Shown here: piece by piece, positions 18,249-27,864 of the stretch
Layout: every line of letters begins with the position of its first letter
Position numbering within the stretch: position 1 is the first letter of the stretch
NCBI RefSeq assembly: GCF_900291465.1
Contig: NZ_LT985808.1
Coordinates: 2,668,184-2,732,183 of the forward strand
Direction: 5' to 3'
Origin: Bacteroides sp. Marseille-P3684
GTDB taxonomy: Bacteria; Bacteroidota; Bacteroidia; Bacteroidales; Bacteroidaceae
Length of the DNA: 64,000 bases
Notes under the pieces: generated by a model
Seen by the model: the letters and a program-made list of their open reading frames with translations, nothing else
The model's database searches: none
What the model was told of the DNA's origin: nothing
Made by a program: the position numbers and the translations under genes

Positions 18249-19517
18249 TTATTTATATTTGTCACCCCATAAAGCCTGCATCCGGTCTTTCAGCTTTTGT
18301 TCAGCAGCATTGGCCTGCGGTTGCCACAAACGTGCCTCTGTCAACTCATCGGGCATGAACTGTTGCTTTACGAAGTGTCCCTCATAATCATGGGCATATT
18401 TATACCCGTCCCCATACCCCAACTGCTTCATCAGTTTGGTCGGCGCATTGCGCAAATGGAGCGGGACAGGCTGATTGCCGGTCTGACGCACGAGCTCCAA
18501 TGCACGATTGATTCCTTCATAAGCAGAATTACTTTTAGGACTGGTAGCCAGATAAACCGTCACTTCCGCCAAAGGAATACGTCCTTCAGGCCATCCGATT
18601 TTCATCACCGCTTCAAAAGCCGCATTGGCAAGCAACAGTGCATTCGGATTTGCCAAGCCGATATCTTCCGCAGCGGAAATCAGCAAGCGCCGGGCAATAA
18701 AGGCAGGGTCCTCTCCCCCCTCAATCATACGTGCCAGCCAGTACAACGCTCCGTCGGGATCACTGCCCCGAATGGACTTGATGTAGGCAGATATGATATC
18801 GTAATGCATCTCGCCATCCTTGTCATAGGCCAGCGGGTTCTGCTGGAGACGTTCCACAACTTTCTCGTCAGTGATGACCACCGGTTCGTCTGAATCTGCT
18901 TCAACGACCAGTTCCAGGATATTCAGCAACTTGCGTGCATCTCCCCCGGAATAACGGAGCATGGCATCAGTCTCCTTCAGCTCGATGGCACGTTTGGAAA
19001 GTTCCACGTCCTGCGTGACGGCACGGTGCAGCAACTCCAGCAGGTCCTCTTTCTCCAACGACTTCAGTACATAGAGCTGGCAACGCGACAGCAGCGGTCG
19101 TATGACTTCAAACGAAGGATTCTCGGTCGTCGCCCCAATCAGTGTGATGACCCCTGTCTCTACTGCGCCCAGCAACGAATCCTGCTGCGATTTGCTGAAC
19201 CGGTGAATCTCGTCAATAAACAGAATCGGACTCGCCTGCGAAAAGAACCGTCCGTTCTTCGCACGTTCGATGACGTCACGGACATCTTTCACACCCGATG
19301 TCACCGCACTCAATGTGTAGAAAGGTGTTTCAAGTTTATGGGCAATGATTTGTGCCAACGTCGTCTTCCCCACCCCGGGTGGTCCCCACAGGATGAACGA
19401 GGAGATACGTCCGGAGTCAATCATCTTGCGCAAAATGGCTCCGGGGCCTACCAGATGTTTCTGCCCTATATATTCGTCCAAGGTCTTTGGACGCATACGC
19501 TCTGCCAATGGTTGCAT
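18249..19517 (-). CDS. rarA: Replication-associated recombination protein A (AAA+ ATPase)
   Basis: A 422-residue protein starting MQPLAERMRPKTLDEYIGQ, the standard opening of the RarA/MgsA/WRNIP1 family. Walker A is GPPGVGKTT, Walker B is LFIDEIHRF followed by the family motif SKSQQD, and sensor 1 is LIGATTENPS. The C-terminal oligomerisation domain contains GSDPDGALYWLARMIEGGEDP and YATSPKSNSAYEGINRAL-like sequence. It acts at stalled replication forks with SSB. Length is normal for the family. Monocistronic context. Confidence 0.95.
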   Translation of the reverse strand: MQPLAERMRPKTLDEYIGQKHLVGPGAILRKMIDSGRISSFILWGPPGVGKTTLAQIIAHKLETPFYTLSAVTSGVKDVRDVIERAKNGRFFSQASPILFIDEIHRFSKSQQDSLLGAVETGVITLIGATTENPSFEVIRPLLSRCQLYVLKSLEKEDLLELLHRAVTQDVELSKRAIELKETDAMLRYSGGDARKLLNILELVVEADSDEPVVITDEKVVERLQQNPLAYDKDGEMHYDIISAYIKSIRGSDPDGALYWLARMIEGGEDPAFIARRLLISAAEDIGLANPNALLLANAAFEAVMKIGWPEGRIPLAEVTVYLATSPKSNSAYEGINRALELVRQTGNQPVPLHLRNAPTKLMKQLGYGDGYKYAHDYEGHFVKQQFMPDELTEARLWQPQANAAEQKLKDRMQALWGDKYK

Positions 19518-19598
19518 GTCTCAGTTGGTTTTAATGTTTTAGGTATGTTGTTCAATCCTTATTCAAATGCCATTCGAAAGTCTCTTTCCCGGACTTCG

Positions 19599-22181
19599 CT
19601 AGAACGTCAGCTTCACTGCCAGGCGGACACCGTGCTTATGGACACCGGGATGGTCCAGGTAATTCACACGACGCACATAATCCACCTGCAACAGACGGAA
19701 TATGTTATGTACTCCTACCATCAGCTCCACATAGGGCTTTCCGTGTTCCATGATAAAGCTTGACGGCTCACCATCCCGCACAGGAAAGAGATAGAGACTC
19801 CCGTCCTGGTTGAGGCTGGGATTGTTTTTGTCGGTCAACGTTCCGTAGAATGCCTTTACTCCGAAATGTTCACGCCATTTCAGACGACGCAGGAAAGGTA
19901 TGCGGTTAAGAATTTTGCCGTTCATGTCATAATCCACATCAATGGAGGCGTAGCGGTCGCTCAGGAACTCCATATTGGTGAGCATGCTGAAGCTGCCCCG
20001 TTGAAGAAAATACGAAGTATTGGCCGGCGCCATCAGCAGCAAGGGGAAAGGAACCTTGTTCCACTGCGCACCCGCCTTCAGCGTAATGTCCATTTTGCCC
20101 CACGACGAAAGCCAAAGTCGTTTGTAGATGGAAGCTTCCGTGAGGTGATAGGAATAATCGCCTCCCATCACCCCTTTCAATCCCACGGTATGTCCCAAAG
20201 TGAAGACAGGGGCATTACGGTTTACCGGACGACGGGACTGCTTGGTATTAATATAGGTCTCATGCGGTGCATAGCGCAGGGTGACGGATGCTTCGGTTGT
20301 AGTCAAGCGGTCAACCAACGTAGGCGTCACATTCCCGTCGTTGAGTATGTATTGCAATTTACCAGTCGGTTCATCAACGGTACGGCGCAGCTCCAGCTTG
20401 GTCGAGAAACCGCTGAACGATTCATACTCATACCGAAAAGCAAGTTTGCGGAAATACATCATCTGGTCCACGGTAGTAGTCTTAAGTGAACCGAACATAT
20501 TATCCTTGTCCATCGTCAGGAACTTGTCAAGCGGGGACATCACATCCGACTGATAAGTCAGCGCCACAGAATGACGCGGGAACTCAAAAGGCATATAGGC
20601 CTTCTTCTCGAAAGAATATTCCACTTCGCCCATGTATTTGGAACGGTGGTCTTTAAACCCATAAGCATAATAGCCTTTGAAAAAGAGATGGGGATGGAGG
20701 TTCGCAGTCGTAGCTCCTCCCATACGCAGGCGCAATCCATCGACATAATTACTGGATACGACCGTACTGAGAGGGCCTATGTCAACCTTACTCGGCGTCT
20801 TCTCGGAGCCGGTTTCCACATAGTTCTCGGCGAACAGTCGCAGAATCCAGATGACAGGCTTGGCACCGGGAGTCTTCTGCAGATTATCTACAAAATGATC
20901 CATCTCTGCTTCCTTTTGGGTCAACGGGAGTGAACGGGCATCCTGCCAGAACCCCTCGTTCTTCAGATAAGCATCCGGACGCATTTCCTCCTTGCGGGCA
21001 TTTCCGAAGGCCTTCTCATCAATCGGGTCAAACGAAAAATCCGAATAGCGTGTCAACCTCCGCACGACCGCTCCCTGGAATTTCTTGAACGGATAGATTT
21101 TGGTCGACATATCATCTACAGACAAACCCCAATAACCGTTAGGCATCTTCTCGTAGTCCTGTTTCAAAGACAAGTCTTCCACAAAGTTCACCCCGGTATG
21201 TTTCGGCAGATTCATGATGCACCGACGCACCGTGTACGAAGAGTCTGCCAGGACATACAGATGACCGGTAAAGCCAAAATCCTGGGAATTATAGGGTACG
21301 AATGTCAGGTGAAAACACTTCTCACGCTCCACGTAAGTCGTGTCCATGATATAATATTTATAGAAGGAGATGGCACCGTCAGCAATCGGACTGACAAATT
21401 TCTTACGCAACAGGTAGATACTGTTGTCATAGATATCCACGTCGGCAAATACGTCCTGCAACACTTCATCGACGACATCACCCAAGTGGAACAGATCGTC
21501 AATACCCGACGAACGGACGCCTTCTACCAGGGTCTTCTCACGACGCGGGTCTTTGCGATAGAGCACCTCTGAAGAGGTTTCCTTGACCGAGACCGGGAGA
21601 ACCAGGTTATCCCCCTCCGGACTGACTTCCAACTGGTCCAGCAGAAAAGGCATCTTCTTCAGTACTCCCTTGTTCAGCGACATGGGATTGATATCATCCA
21701 AAGAAATGTTCAGCTTTTCATACTTGTGATAGCGGTAATAATCGTTATCCTCCAAACGGTTCCGCTTCTTGGCAGCAATGACCTTACGCATCATCACCAC
21801 AGCCGGATTATCTTTTTTCCGGTAACGTTCCCGTCCGGGACGCACGACCATCTCCTGCAACAGTACATTATCCGGCGCCAGCTCAATATTGAGACGTTTG
21901 GTTTCTCCCGGAATGATGGCAACAGTCTTCGACTTATAACCAACGGCTGAAAAAGTCAATGAATGCCAGTCCTCTCCAATCCGGACATAGTAGTCTCCAC
22001 TGTTGTCTGTACGCCCCACTCCCCGTCCTTCATGAGAAATGGATATGTAAGGCAACTTTTCCCGAGTCAAGGAGTCAACCACCACTCCACGAATCTGTGC
22101 ATTCAAAGGCAGAAACATACTTATCAACCATACGATCAGACCTATTTTATGTACATCACGTCTTGTCATCTTAGTTAGCAT
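19599..22181 (-). CDS. Outer-membrane DUF5686 / carboxypeptidase-regulatory-like domain protein
   Basis: An 860-residue exported protein. An N-terminal signal (HKIGLIVWLISMFLPLNAQ) is followed by a carboxypeptidase-regulatory-like beta-sandwich (IRGVVVDSLTREKLPYISI, GVGRTDNSGDYYV), as in the N-terminus of TonB-dependent receptors. The rest resembles the Bacteroidetes DUF5686 family: LEVSPEGDNLVLPVS, YYIMDTTYV, and many amphipathic strands at the C-terminus ending in Phe (RLAVKLTF), as expected of an outer-membrane beta-barrel. No plug domain is seen, so it is not a classical TonB receptor. Function unknown. It stands alone; its start is uncertain within five codons. Confidence 0.8.
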   Translation of the reverse strand: MLTKMTRRDVHKIGLIVWLISMFLPLNAQIRGVVVDSLTREKLPYISISHEGRGVGRTDNSGDYYVRIGEDWHSLTFSAVGYKSKTVAIIPGETKRLNIELAPDNVLLQEMVVRPGRERYRKKDNPAVVMMRKVIAAKKRNRLEDNDYYRYHKYEKLNISLDDINPMSLNKGVLKKMPFLLDQLEVSPEGDNLVLPVSVKETSSEVLYRKDPRREKTLVEGVRSSGIDDLFHLGDVVDEVLQDVFADVDIYDNSIYLLRKKFVSPIADGAISFYKYYIMDTTYVEREKCFHLTFVPYNSQDFGFTGHLYVLADSSYTVRRCIMNLPKHTGVNFVEDLSLKQDYEKMPNGYWGLSVDDMSTKIYPFKKFQGAVVRRLTRYSDFSFDPIDEKAFGNARKEEMRPDAYLKNEGFWQDARSLPLTQKEAEMDHFVDNLQKTPGAKPVIWILRLFAENYVETGSEKTPSKVDIGPLSTVVSSNYVDGLRLRMGGATTANLHPHLFFKGYYAYGFKDHRSKYMGEVEYSFEKKAYMPFEFPRHSVALTYQSDVMSPLDKFLTMDKDNMFGSLKTTTVDQMMYFRKLAFRYEYESFSGFSTKLELRRTVDEPTGKLQYILNDGNVTPTLVDRLTTTEASVTLRYAPHETYINTKQSRRPVNRNAPVFTLGHTVGLKGVMGGDYSYHLTEASIYKRLWLSSWGKMDITLKAGAQWNKVPFPLLLMAPANTSYFLQRGSFSMLTNMEFLSDRYASIDVDYDMNGKILNRIPFLRRLKWREHFGVKAFYGTLTDKNNPSLNQDGSLYLFPVRDGEPSSFIMEHGKPYVELMVGVHNIFRLLQVDYVRRVNYLDHPGVHKHGVRLAVKLTF

Positions 22182-22407
22182 TGTAAAGGATGAATTGGCA
22201 AAAGTAATCCTTCGCGAACAATATCAGGGAAAAGCCGAATCAGATTAACTATTAATAACATGAGCCTTGAATTCTTGAAAACAGTGTCCAGACACTCTGT
22301 TTGTATGGGATTATGCAAATTTCCGGATGTAAAAACAGATTAACAAACTTCCGTAAATGCCTACACGAAAGAAAGCACACGATATCCCTTACCACGTGCC
22401 TGGAGGC

Positions 22408-22446
22408 ATAAAAAAACGGGCTCTTTTCCCAAAGCACCCGTTTTAA
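22408..22446 (-). terminator. Rho-independent terminator of the candidate sRNA
   Basis: Minus strand: AAACGGG and CCCGTTT flank a short loop, followed by TTTTTTTATG. Confidence 0.75.
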
Positions 22447-22614
22447 GTTTTCAATAGGTATTAGTTTTTTTAAGGTAAAAAGATTGTTTTCAGGATAACG
22501 ATGCAAAGGAACACCCTTTTTTATAGTATCCAAATATATTTTCATGTTAAAAAACATGTTTTGCATGGATAAGTGTCTTTTTAACAATTGGGCTTCTTCC
22601 TTTGCCTGAAGAGG
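22408..22614 (-). ncRNA. Candidate structured small RNA
   Basis: A TATCTTTG box (22618-22625, minus strand) and a strong terminator (22408-22446) bracket about 200 nt. Nested complementary segments lie inside: 22597-22605 with 22503-22511 (9 bp, GCAAAGGAA/TTCCTTTGC), 22566-22571 with 22527-22532 (TATCCA/TGGATA), and 22553-22558 with 22543-22548 (a hairpin with a 4-nt loop). The overlapping reading frame (22252-22683) runs through the terminator and does not look like a protein. The rod-like nested shape recalls 6S RNA, but I cannot confirm that. Confidence 0.5.
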
Positions 22615-22617
22615 TTT

Positions 22618-22625
22618 CAAAGATA
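22618..22625 (-). promoter_or_regulatory. -7 box for the candidate sRNA
   Basis: TATCTTTG on the minus strand. No protein gene that would use it lies close downstream: the next minus-strand start is 22181, beyond the terminator. Confidence 0.5.
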
Positions 22626-22841
22626 ACGGAAAAATACAGGAACCGTGCATATCCATTGGAAAAAAATTGTGACGCAAATGCAATATCCGGTCCGCCTTGC
22701 CGACCTTCTATAAAAGGTCAGGATAAGACAAACGGAACGATCAGGGACAGACAAACAGAAAGTACGCGTACAGTTAAAGACGTAAAGAACTTAAGAACTC
22801 AAAAACTTAAGACGGAATAAACTGCATCCCAAAAAGAATCA

Positions 22842-22849
22842 TTACTTTT
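22842..22849 (+). promoter_or_regulatory. -7 box of the glnS promoter
   Basis: TACTTTTG, 28 bp before the glnS start. The -33 region has no clear TTG. Confidence 0.6.
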
Positions 22850-22877
22850 GCTGCCAATTAGATAACAATGACTTACT

Positions 22878-24614
22878 ATGACTGAAAAAACATCGGAAAC
22901 AGTAGAGAAGAAAAGCTTGAACTTCATCGAGCAAATGGTTGAGAAAGACTTGCAAGAAGGTAAGAACGGAGGAAGGATACAGACCCGCTTCCCGCCCGAA
23001 CCTAACGGATATCTACACATCGGACATGCCAAAGCCATCTGCATGGACTTCGGTATTGCAGCCAAGCACAATGGTGTATGCAACCTCCGCTTCGACGATA
23101 CGAACCCTACCAAAGAAGATACTGAATACGTGGATGCCATCAAAGAGGACATCGAATGGCTGGGCTTCAAATGGGGGCATGAATATTATGCCTCTGACTA
23201 CTTCCAGCAGTTGTGGGATTTTGCTGTGCGCCTGATCAAGGAAGGCAAGGCCTACATCGATGAACAGCCGGCTGAAGTCATCAGCGAACAGAAGGGCACA
23301 CCGACCCAACCGGGAGTGGAGAGCCCTTACCGCAACCGCCCCATTGAAGAGAGCCTGGCACTCTTTGAAAAGATGAACAGTGGTGAACTGGAAGAAGGTT
23401 CTGCCGTACTCCGTGCAAAGATTGACATGGCAAACCCGAACATGCACTTCCGTGACCCTATCATCTACCGCATTGTAAAGACTCCCCATCACCGTACCGG
23501 CGACCAGTGGAAGGCTTATCCGATGTATGACTTTGCACATGGACAAAGCGACTTCTTCGAAGGAGTAACCCACTCACTCTGTACCTTGGAATTCGTATCG
23601 CACCGTCCTCTTTACGACTTGTTCATCGATTGGTTGAAGGAAGGTAAAGACCTTGATGACAATCGTCCCCGTCAGACTGAATTCAACAAGCTCAATCTGA
23701 ACTATACCCTCATGAGTAAACGAAACCTGCTCACCCTGGTGAAAGAGGGGTTGGTCAGCGGATGGGATGACCCCCGCATGCCGACCTTGTGCGGATTGCG
23801 CCGTCGTGGTTACTCCCCAGAATCTATCCGTAACTTTGTGGACAAGATTGGCTATACGACCTATGATGCCCTGAATGACCTCGCTCTGTTGGAGAGTGCC
23901 GTCCGGGAAGACCTCAATGCACGGTCAACACGCGTATCGGCTGTCATTAACCCCGTCAAACTGGTCATCACCAACTATCCCGAAGGACAAGTGGAAGAGA
24001 TGGAAGCCATTGACAACCCGGAAGACCCGAACTCCCCGACTCACACCATCGAATTCGGACGGGAACTGTGGATGGAGCGTGAAGACTTCATGGAGAATGC
24101 ACCCAAGAAGTATTTCCGCATGACACCGGGACAGGAAGTACGCCTCAAGAATGCCTACATCGTGAAATGTACAGGATGCAAAAAGAACGCAAACGGTGAA
24201 ATTGAAGAAGTCTACTGCGAATATGACCCGCAGACCAAGAGCGGAATGCCTGATAGCAACCGGAAAGTAAAAGGCACCCTCCATTGGGTGAGCTGCGCAC
24301 ACTGTGTGCCTGCCGAAGTACGTCTGTACGACCGTCTGTGGAAAGTAGAGAATCCGCGTGACGAAATGGCTGCCATACGGGAAGCAAAGAACTGCTCTGC
24401 CCTCGATGCCATGAAGGAGATGATCAACCCGGATTCGCTTACCATCCTGACCAACTGCTATGTGGAGAAGTATGCCGCCGGCAAGAAGCCGCTGGACTAC
24501 CTCCAGTTCCAACGCATCGGCTACTTCACTCCTGACAAGGACTCCACCCCCGACCATCTGATCTTCAACCGTACCGTGTCACTCAAGGACACTTGGGGCA
24601 AGATGAACAAATGA
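22878..24614 (+). CDS. glnS: Glutaminyl-tRNA synthetase
   Basis: A 578-residue class Ib aminoacyl-tRNA synthetase. The HIGH signature is in RFPPEPNGYLHIGHAKAI, and the KMSKS-type loop is LMSKRN. GlnRS-specific context includes GVCNLRFDDTNPTKED and FVDKIGYTTYDALND, and the C-terminal anticodon-binding beta-barrels follow (DPQTKSGMPDSNRKVKGTLHWV). It charges tRNA-Gln directly in the cytoplasm. The N-terminal extension MTEKTSETVEKKS is short. Translation starts at the ATG 28 bp after a TACTTTTG box. Confidence 0.97.
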   Translation: MTEKTSETVEKKSLNFIEQMVEKDLQEGKNGGRIQTRFPPEPNGYLHIGHAKAICMDFGIAAKHNGVCNLRFDDTNPTKEDTEYVDAIKEDIEWLGFKWGHEYYASDYFQQLWDFAVRLIKEGKAYIDEQPAEVISEQKGTPTQPGVESPYRNRPIEESLALFEKMNSGELEEGSAVLRAKIDMANPNMHFRDPIIYRIVKTPHHRTGDQWKAYPMYDFAHGQSDFFEGVTHSLCTLEFVSHRPLYDLFIDWLKEGKDLDDNRPRQTEFNKLNLNYTLMSKRNLLTLVKEGLVSGWDDPRMPTLCGLRRRGYSPESIRNFVDKIGYTTYDALNDLALLESAVREDLNARSTRVSAVINPVKLVITNYPEGQVEEMEAIDNPEDPNSPTHTIEFGRELWMEREDFMENAPKKYFRMTPGQEVRLKNAYIVKCTGCKKNANGEIEEVYCEYDPQTKSGMPDSNRKVKGTLHWVSCAHCVPAEVRLYDRLWKVENPRDEMAAIREAKNCSALDAMKEMINPDSLTILTNCYVEKYAAGKKPLDYLQFQRIGYFTPDKDSTPDHLIFNRTVSLKDTWGKMNK

Positions 24615-24749
24615 GCATAAGACTGACGAGCCAACAAGGAAGCCAATCGGACTGTAAACACAATCCCCCTGCATGGGAACATGTCCTCCCCTCTTTGTTG
24701 GCTCCTCAACTTTCACCCTCATAACCTATTACCTACATTGTAGACCAAC

Positions 24750-25694
24750 ATGAAGACAAGAGAAACTATCCAGATTCTGGAACGACAACTAGACGAAGCA
24801 CCACACTCACCCCAATTATGGGAGGATCTCGGAGACATGTACATCCAGGCGGAGCAGGTCGACAAGGCCATCGAGGCATACGAGTTTGCCTTGGCTCTCG
24901 AACCTGAACGGGAGAGTGCAAAGTGCAAGAAGCACATTGCCTATCTGGCGACACAAGACCCCAAAAAGCAACAGGCAGGCAAGGCTTTCCTGCAAAAATA
25001 TTGCGTGGAGCACCCCGAGGACGATGAACTACAGAATATTGTCGACCACTTCGAACTGCTGGACAACGTAAAAATCGAGACTTCCCTCTCTCAAGAAATC
25101 CAAGAGCTGGAAAAGGATATTCCCTTCGAAGGGGAGCTGAACTGGGAACTCATCCGGGACCCACAGGCAACGACAACAGATTATGACCCAATCATCGACG
25201 CACTATGGGTTCATCAGCACTTCAGTACCCTCCACGAAGTAATCAATGTACTGATACACCTCCATCCTGAAGATGCCAACCTCTTTATGATGTACGGACG
25301 CCTGCTGATGTGCAGGCATGAATACGACCAGGCCAGACGCTACTTTGAAAAAGCGCTTCTCAAAGCGGATGACGACCCTCAACGTGATTACTACCTCAGT
25401 ATCTTTGGCTACGAATTCCATATCCGCCAGTTCTACCTGGAGGCCTTTGACTATTACTGCCAGATCCGTACGGACGAGGAGCGGTGCGAACAACTCCCCT
25501 ACATGGCACGTTGCTGTCTGGAACTGGATTATAAACCGCTTTATGGCTATTTTATCGGTCAGCTTGACCCGGCAAACAACGGAGACGACTACAGGAATGT
25601 CATCCGTGCCTTTCATGACTGTCTGCCCATGAACTTGAGCAACACAGAAGTCAAGGAATTCCTGCTCAAACTGTTCGACCGCTATAATCCTTAA
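24750..25694 (+). CDS. Tetratricopeptide-repeat protein
   Basis: A 314-residue soluble protein built of helical repeats. A clear TPR lies at about residues 17-55 (PQLWEDLGDMYIQAEQVDKAIEAYEFALALEPE), and a second TPR-like region at about 165-215 (NLFMMYGRLLMCRHEYDQARRYFEKAL). No signal peptide. TPR proteins mediate protein-protein contacts; the partner is unknown. It lies 15 bp upstream of a DedA-family gene on the same strand and is probably cotranscribed with it. The upstream 135 bp contain a long inverted repeat GAGCCAACAA...TTGTTGGCTC after glnS. Confidence 0.8.
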   Translation: MKTRETIQILERQLDEAPHSPQLWEDLGDMYIQAEQVDKAIEAYEFALALEPERESAKCKKHIAYLATQDPKKQQAGKAFLQKYCVEHPEDDELQNIVDHFELLDNVKIETSLSQEIQELEKDIPFEGELNWELIRDPQATTTDYDPIIDALWVHQHFSTLHEVINVLIHLHPEDANLFMMYGRLLMCRHEYDQARRYFEKALLKADDDPQRDYYLSIFGYEFHIRQFYLEAFDYYCQIRTDEERCEQLPYMARCCLELDYKPLYGYFIGQLDPANNGDDYRNVIRAFHDCLPMNLSNTEVKEFLLKLFDRYNP

Positions 25695-25709
25695 ACCTTT
25701 CTATTTATT

Positions 25710-26357
25710 ATGGGCTCTATTGCATTCTATCTTCAGTGGTGTCTCGACCACCTGAATTACTGGACCATCACGTTGCTGATGGCCATCGAAAGTTCTTTCA
25801 TCCCGTTTCCTTCAGAAGTCGTCGTGACCCCGGCGGCCTACAAGGCTGCTGAAGGCGAACTGAACGTTGTCTGGGTAGTGGTGTTTGCCACACTCGGCGC
25901 CAACATCGGCGCATTGTTCAACTATTACCTGGCTTACTTTGTCGGACGCCCCATCATCTATCGCTTCGCTGCCAGCCGATGGGGACGCCTTTGCCTGATT
26001 GACGTGGACAAAGTGAAAAAGGCAGAGGCCTTCTTTGACCGCCACGGTGCCGTATCGACTTTTGTCGGACGTCTGTTGCCCGCCATCCGCCAGCTCATCT
26101 CCATCCCGGCAGGACTGGCACGCATGAAACTGTCGACCTTCCTGCTCTACACGACATTGGGAGCCGGTATCTGGAACAGTGTGCTGGCCACCGCCGGTTT
26201 CTACTTCCAGAAAGCGATGCCGCTTGACGAACTGATGGCAAAGGTGACGGAATACAACGATATATTCAAGTACATTGTATTCGGCATTTTGGGACTTATC
26301 GTACTCTATTTCGTTTACCTGGCTCTTACCCACAAACGGTCACCCAAGGCGGAATAA
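25710..26357 (+). CDS. DedA-family membrane protein
   Basis: A 215-residue inner-membrane protein with the DedA (SNARE-associated) domain: ESSFIPFPSEVVVTPAAYKA, GANIGALFNYYLAYFVGRP, and FFDRHGAVSTFVGRLLPAIRQLISIPAGLARM, which holds the conserved re-entrant-loop arginines. DedA proteins work as lipid carriers, notably for undecaprenyl phosphate or phospholipids, or support membrane homeostasis. It is the downstream partner of the TPR gene. Length is standard. Confidence 0.92.
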   Translation: MGSIAFYLQWCLDHLNYWTITLLMAIESSFIPFPSEVVVTPAAYKAAEGELNVVWVVVFATLGANIGALFNYYLAYFVGRPIIYRFAASRWGRLCLIDVDKVKKAEAFFDRHGAVSTFVGRLLPAIRQLISIPAGLARMKLSTFLLYTTLGAGIWNSVLATAGFYFQKAMPLDELMAKVTEYNDIFKYIVFGILGLIVLYFVYLALTHKRSPKAE

Positions 26358-26364
26358 AGCCAGC

Positions 26365-27084
26365 TCACTGCCTGTCGGCTTTTCGGGAAGCAAACAACCA
26401 GTCATACAGGAACGGCACGTAACAAACAATCTCTGAAAGAAGCTCAAAGGGGACATGCATCCACACGGCAAATCCTGTATACTGGAACATGGCAAGCCAT
26501 TGGATGGCGCAAAACAAATAGACAAAGAATCCTGCCATGGAACGGAACAGGGAAGACAGGCTCTGCAACAGGTCAACAACTCCACGGAACTCTCCTGCAG
26601 CCAACCCGTAGACGGCACCCGGCAGAGCCACAGCCAGCGACAACAATAACGGCCAACCTGCCAGGAAGGGAGAGCGCTCCAACGTGCCGGTGACACCCAA
26701 CAGAATTTCATGGCGGGAGAATGTCACCCAACAAAGTATGATCAGATAAAACACCAACGATGCGCCGCCCAACAGCAAGGCCTGCCGGCGCTTGGGAGAC
26801 AGGCCGCCTCTGCGGCGACGGGAAATCACCCGGAATATGGCTTGTGACAAGCCTGACTCGCGCCATACTCCCAGTCCCAACGTCAGAATGAACAGCGTAA
26901 ACCAGGGCGATGCCTCCACGTTGGGCAACAGGCTCTGCAGCATCCAGCGGAATCCCTCCGGACTCAGCATGTTGCGCACGGGCCAGTCATAGAGATTGCC
27001 TATCCAGGAAGCCAGGGCAAGGACAATGCCCGCCAGCAATACCACCAGCGTGGCTCTTCCGCTGTTCCACAGACTACTCATCAT
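26365..27084 (-). CDS. Membrane protein resembling the N-terminal part of AbgT transporters
   Basis: A 239-residue protein with about six hydrophobic segments. The stretch NMLSPEGFRWMLQSLLPN followed by FTLFILTLGLGVWRESGLSQAIF resembles the N-terminal region of AbgT-family p-aminobenzoyl-glutamate transporters, but the protein is about half their length. It lacks their C-terminal half and may be a distinct small family. Its start overlaps the end of the response-regulator gene by 11 bp, so it belongs to the histidine-kinase operon and may be involved in, or a target of, that signalling. The assignment is tentative. Confidence 0.55.
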   Translation of the reverse strand: MMSSLWNSGRATLVVLLAGIVLALASWIGNLYDWPVRNMLSPEGFRWMLQSLLPNVEASPWFTLFILTLGLGVWRESGLSQAIFRVISRRRRGGLSPKRRQALLLGGASLVFYLIILCWVTFSRHEILLGVTGTLERSPFLAGWPLLLSLAVALPGAVYGLAAGEFRGVVDLLQSLSSLFRSMAGFFVYLFCAIQWLAMFQYTGFAVWMHVPFELLSEIVCYVPFLYDWLFASRKADRQ

Positions 27085-27799
27085 CCGGCTCCAGATTATT
27101 CAAGTCAAGTATACCCAGTTCAAGTGCACGCACAACCAGACGTACAGCATTCACCCCACTCCGCTCACCCGGTGCAAAGAGCCGGTTGACCAAATCGTTC
27201 TGGCGCTTCTCCAGGGACTTCACGCCGAAGGGGATACCTTTCAATCCTGTAATCATCTCCTTGGTATAACCTAGAGCCAGGTGGCGGAGCAGACGCTCGT
27301 CGTACTCATCGATGTCATAGTCGATGACAGATTGCTGACGGCGGACCTCGGCTAGCACAGCCTGACGGAACCGCGCCACAATCTTCTCCAGGATGGGCTG
27401 GTTGAACACCCATTGCTTGCCCTCCATGACACTTTGCACTTCAGTTTTCGTCAGCAGCTCACCGGTCTTCAGGACAATACCGCTGGCACCGGCATCAAGC
27501 GCATCTACCCACAGTTTCTCATTCAGAATCTCGCCCGTAAAGATGAGCACCTTGACCTTGGGGTAACGCTTGCGGATGTTTTTGCAGATATCAATACCCA
27601 CGGTTGTCGAACCGCCCAGTCCCAAGTCGAGCAGCACCATGTCAGGCAAGCCCTGCTCCATCAGCGACCAGAAGTCCTTCTCGGTCATGGCTGTTCCCAT
27701 GACTTCGGCTTCGGGTATTTCATTGCGGAAGATTTCTTCCGTACCTTTCAATTCCAGCTTTACGTCTTCGACGATAATTACTCTAAACTTTCTATCCAT
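27074..27799 (-). CDS. Response regulator (REC domain with LuxR-like C-terminus)
   Basis: A 241-residue protein. The receiver domain covers about residues 4-125: acidic pair in IIVEDVK, phospho-acceptor Asp in MVLLDLGLGG, Thr in LIFTGE, and Lys in GIVLKTGE. The C-terminal part (about 165-235: ERLLRHLALGYTKEMITGL, KSLEKRQNDLVNRLFAPG) is arranged like a LuxR/NarL HTH, though diverged. It starts 65 bp downstream of the large two-part histidine kinase, its obvious partner, and overlaps the following membrane-protein gene by 11 bp. Confidence 0.85.
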   Translation of the reverse strand: MDRKFRVIIVEDVKLELKGTEEIFRNEIPEAEVMGTAMTEKDFWSLMEQGLPDMVLLDLGLGGSTTVGIDICKNIRKRYPKVKVLIFTGEILNEKLWVDALDAGASGIVLKTGELLTKTEVQSVMEGKQWVFNQPILEKIVARFRQAVLAEVRRQQSVIDYDIDEYDERLLRHLALGYTKEMITGLKGIPFGVKSLEKRQNDLVNRLFAPGERSGVNAVRLVVRALELGILDLNNLEPDDE

Positions 27800-27864
27800 A
27801 GTTCTTTTATTAGTTGACGAGTTGACAAGGAGTACGAGCGGCCCAGGTGTCCGCCAGCAATCCG

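Noticed and set aside
22252-22683. 143-codon minus-strand frame as a protein gene
   Set aside because: It runs through a rho-independent terminator and starts upstream of the only promoter box; its composition is unlike a folded protein. The region is better read as an RNA.
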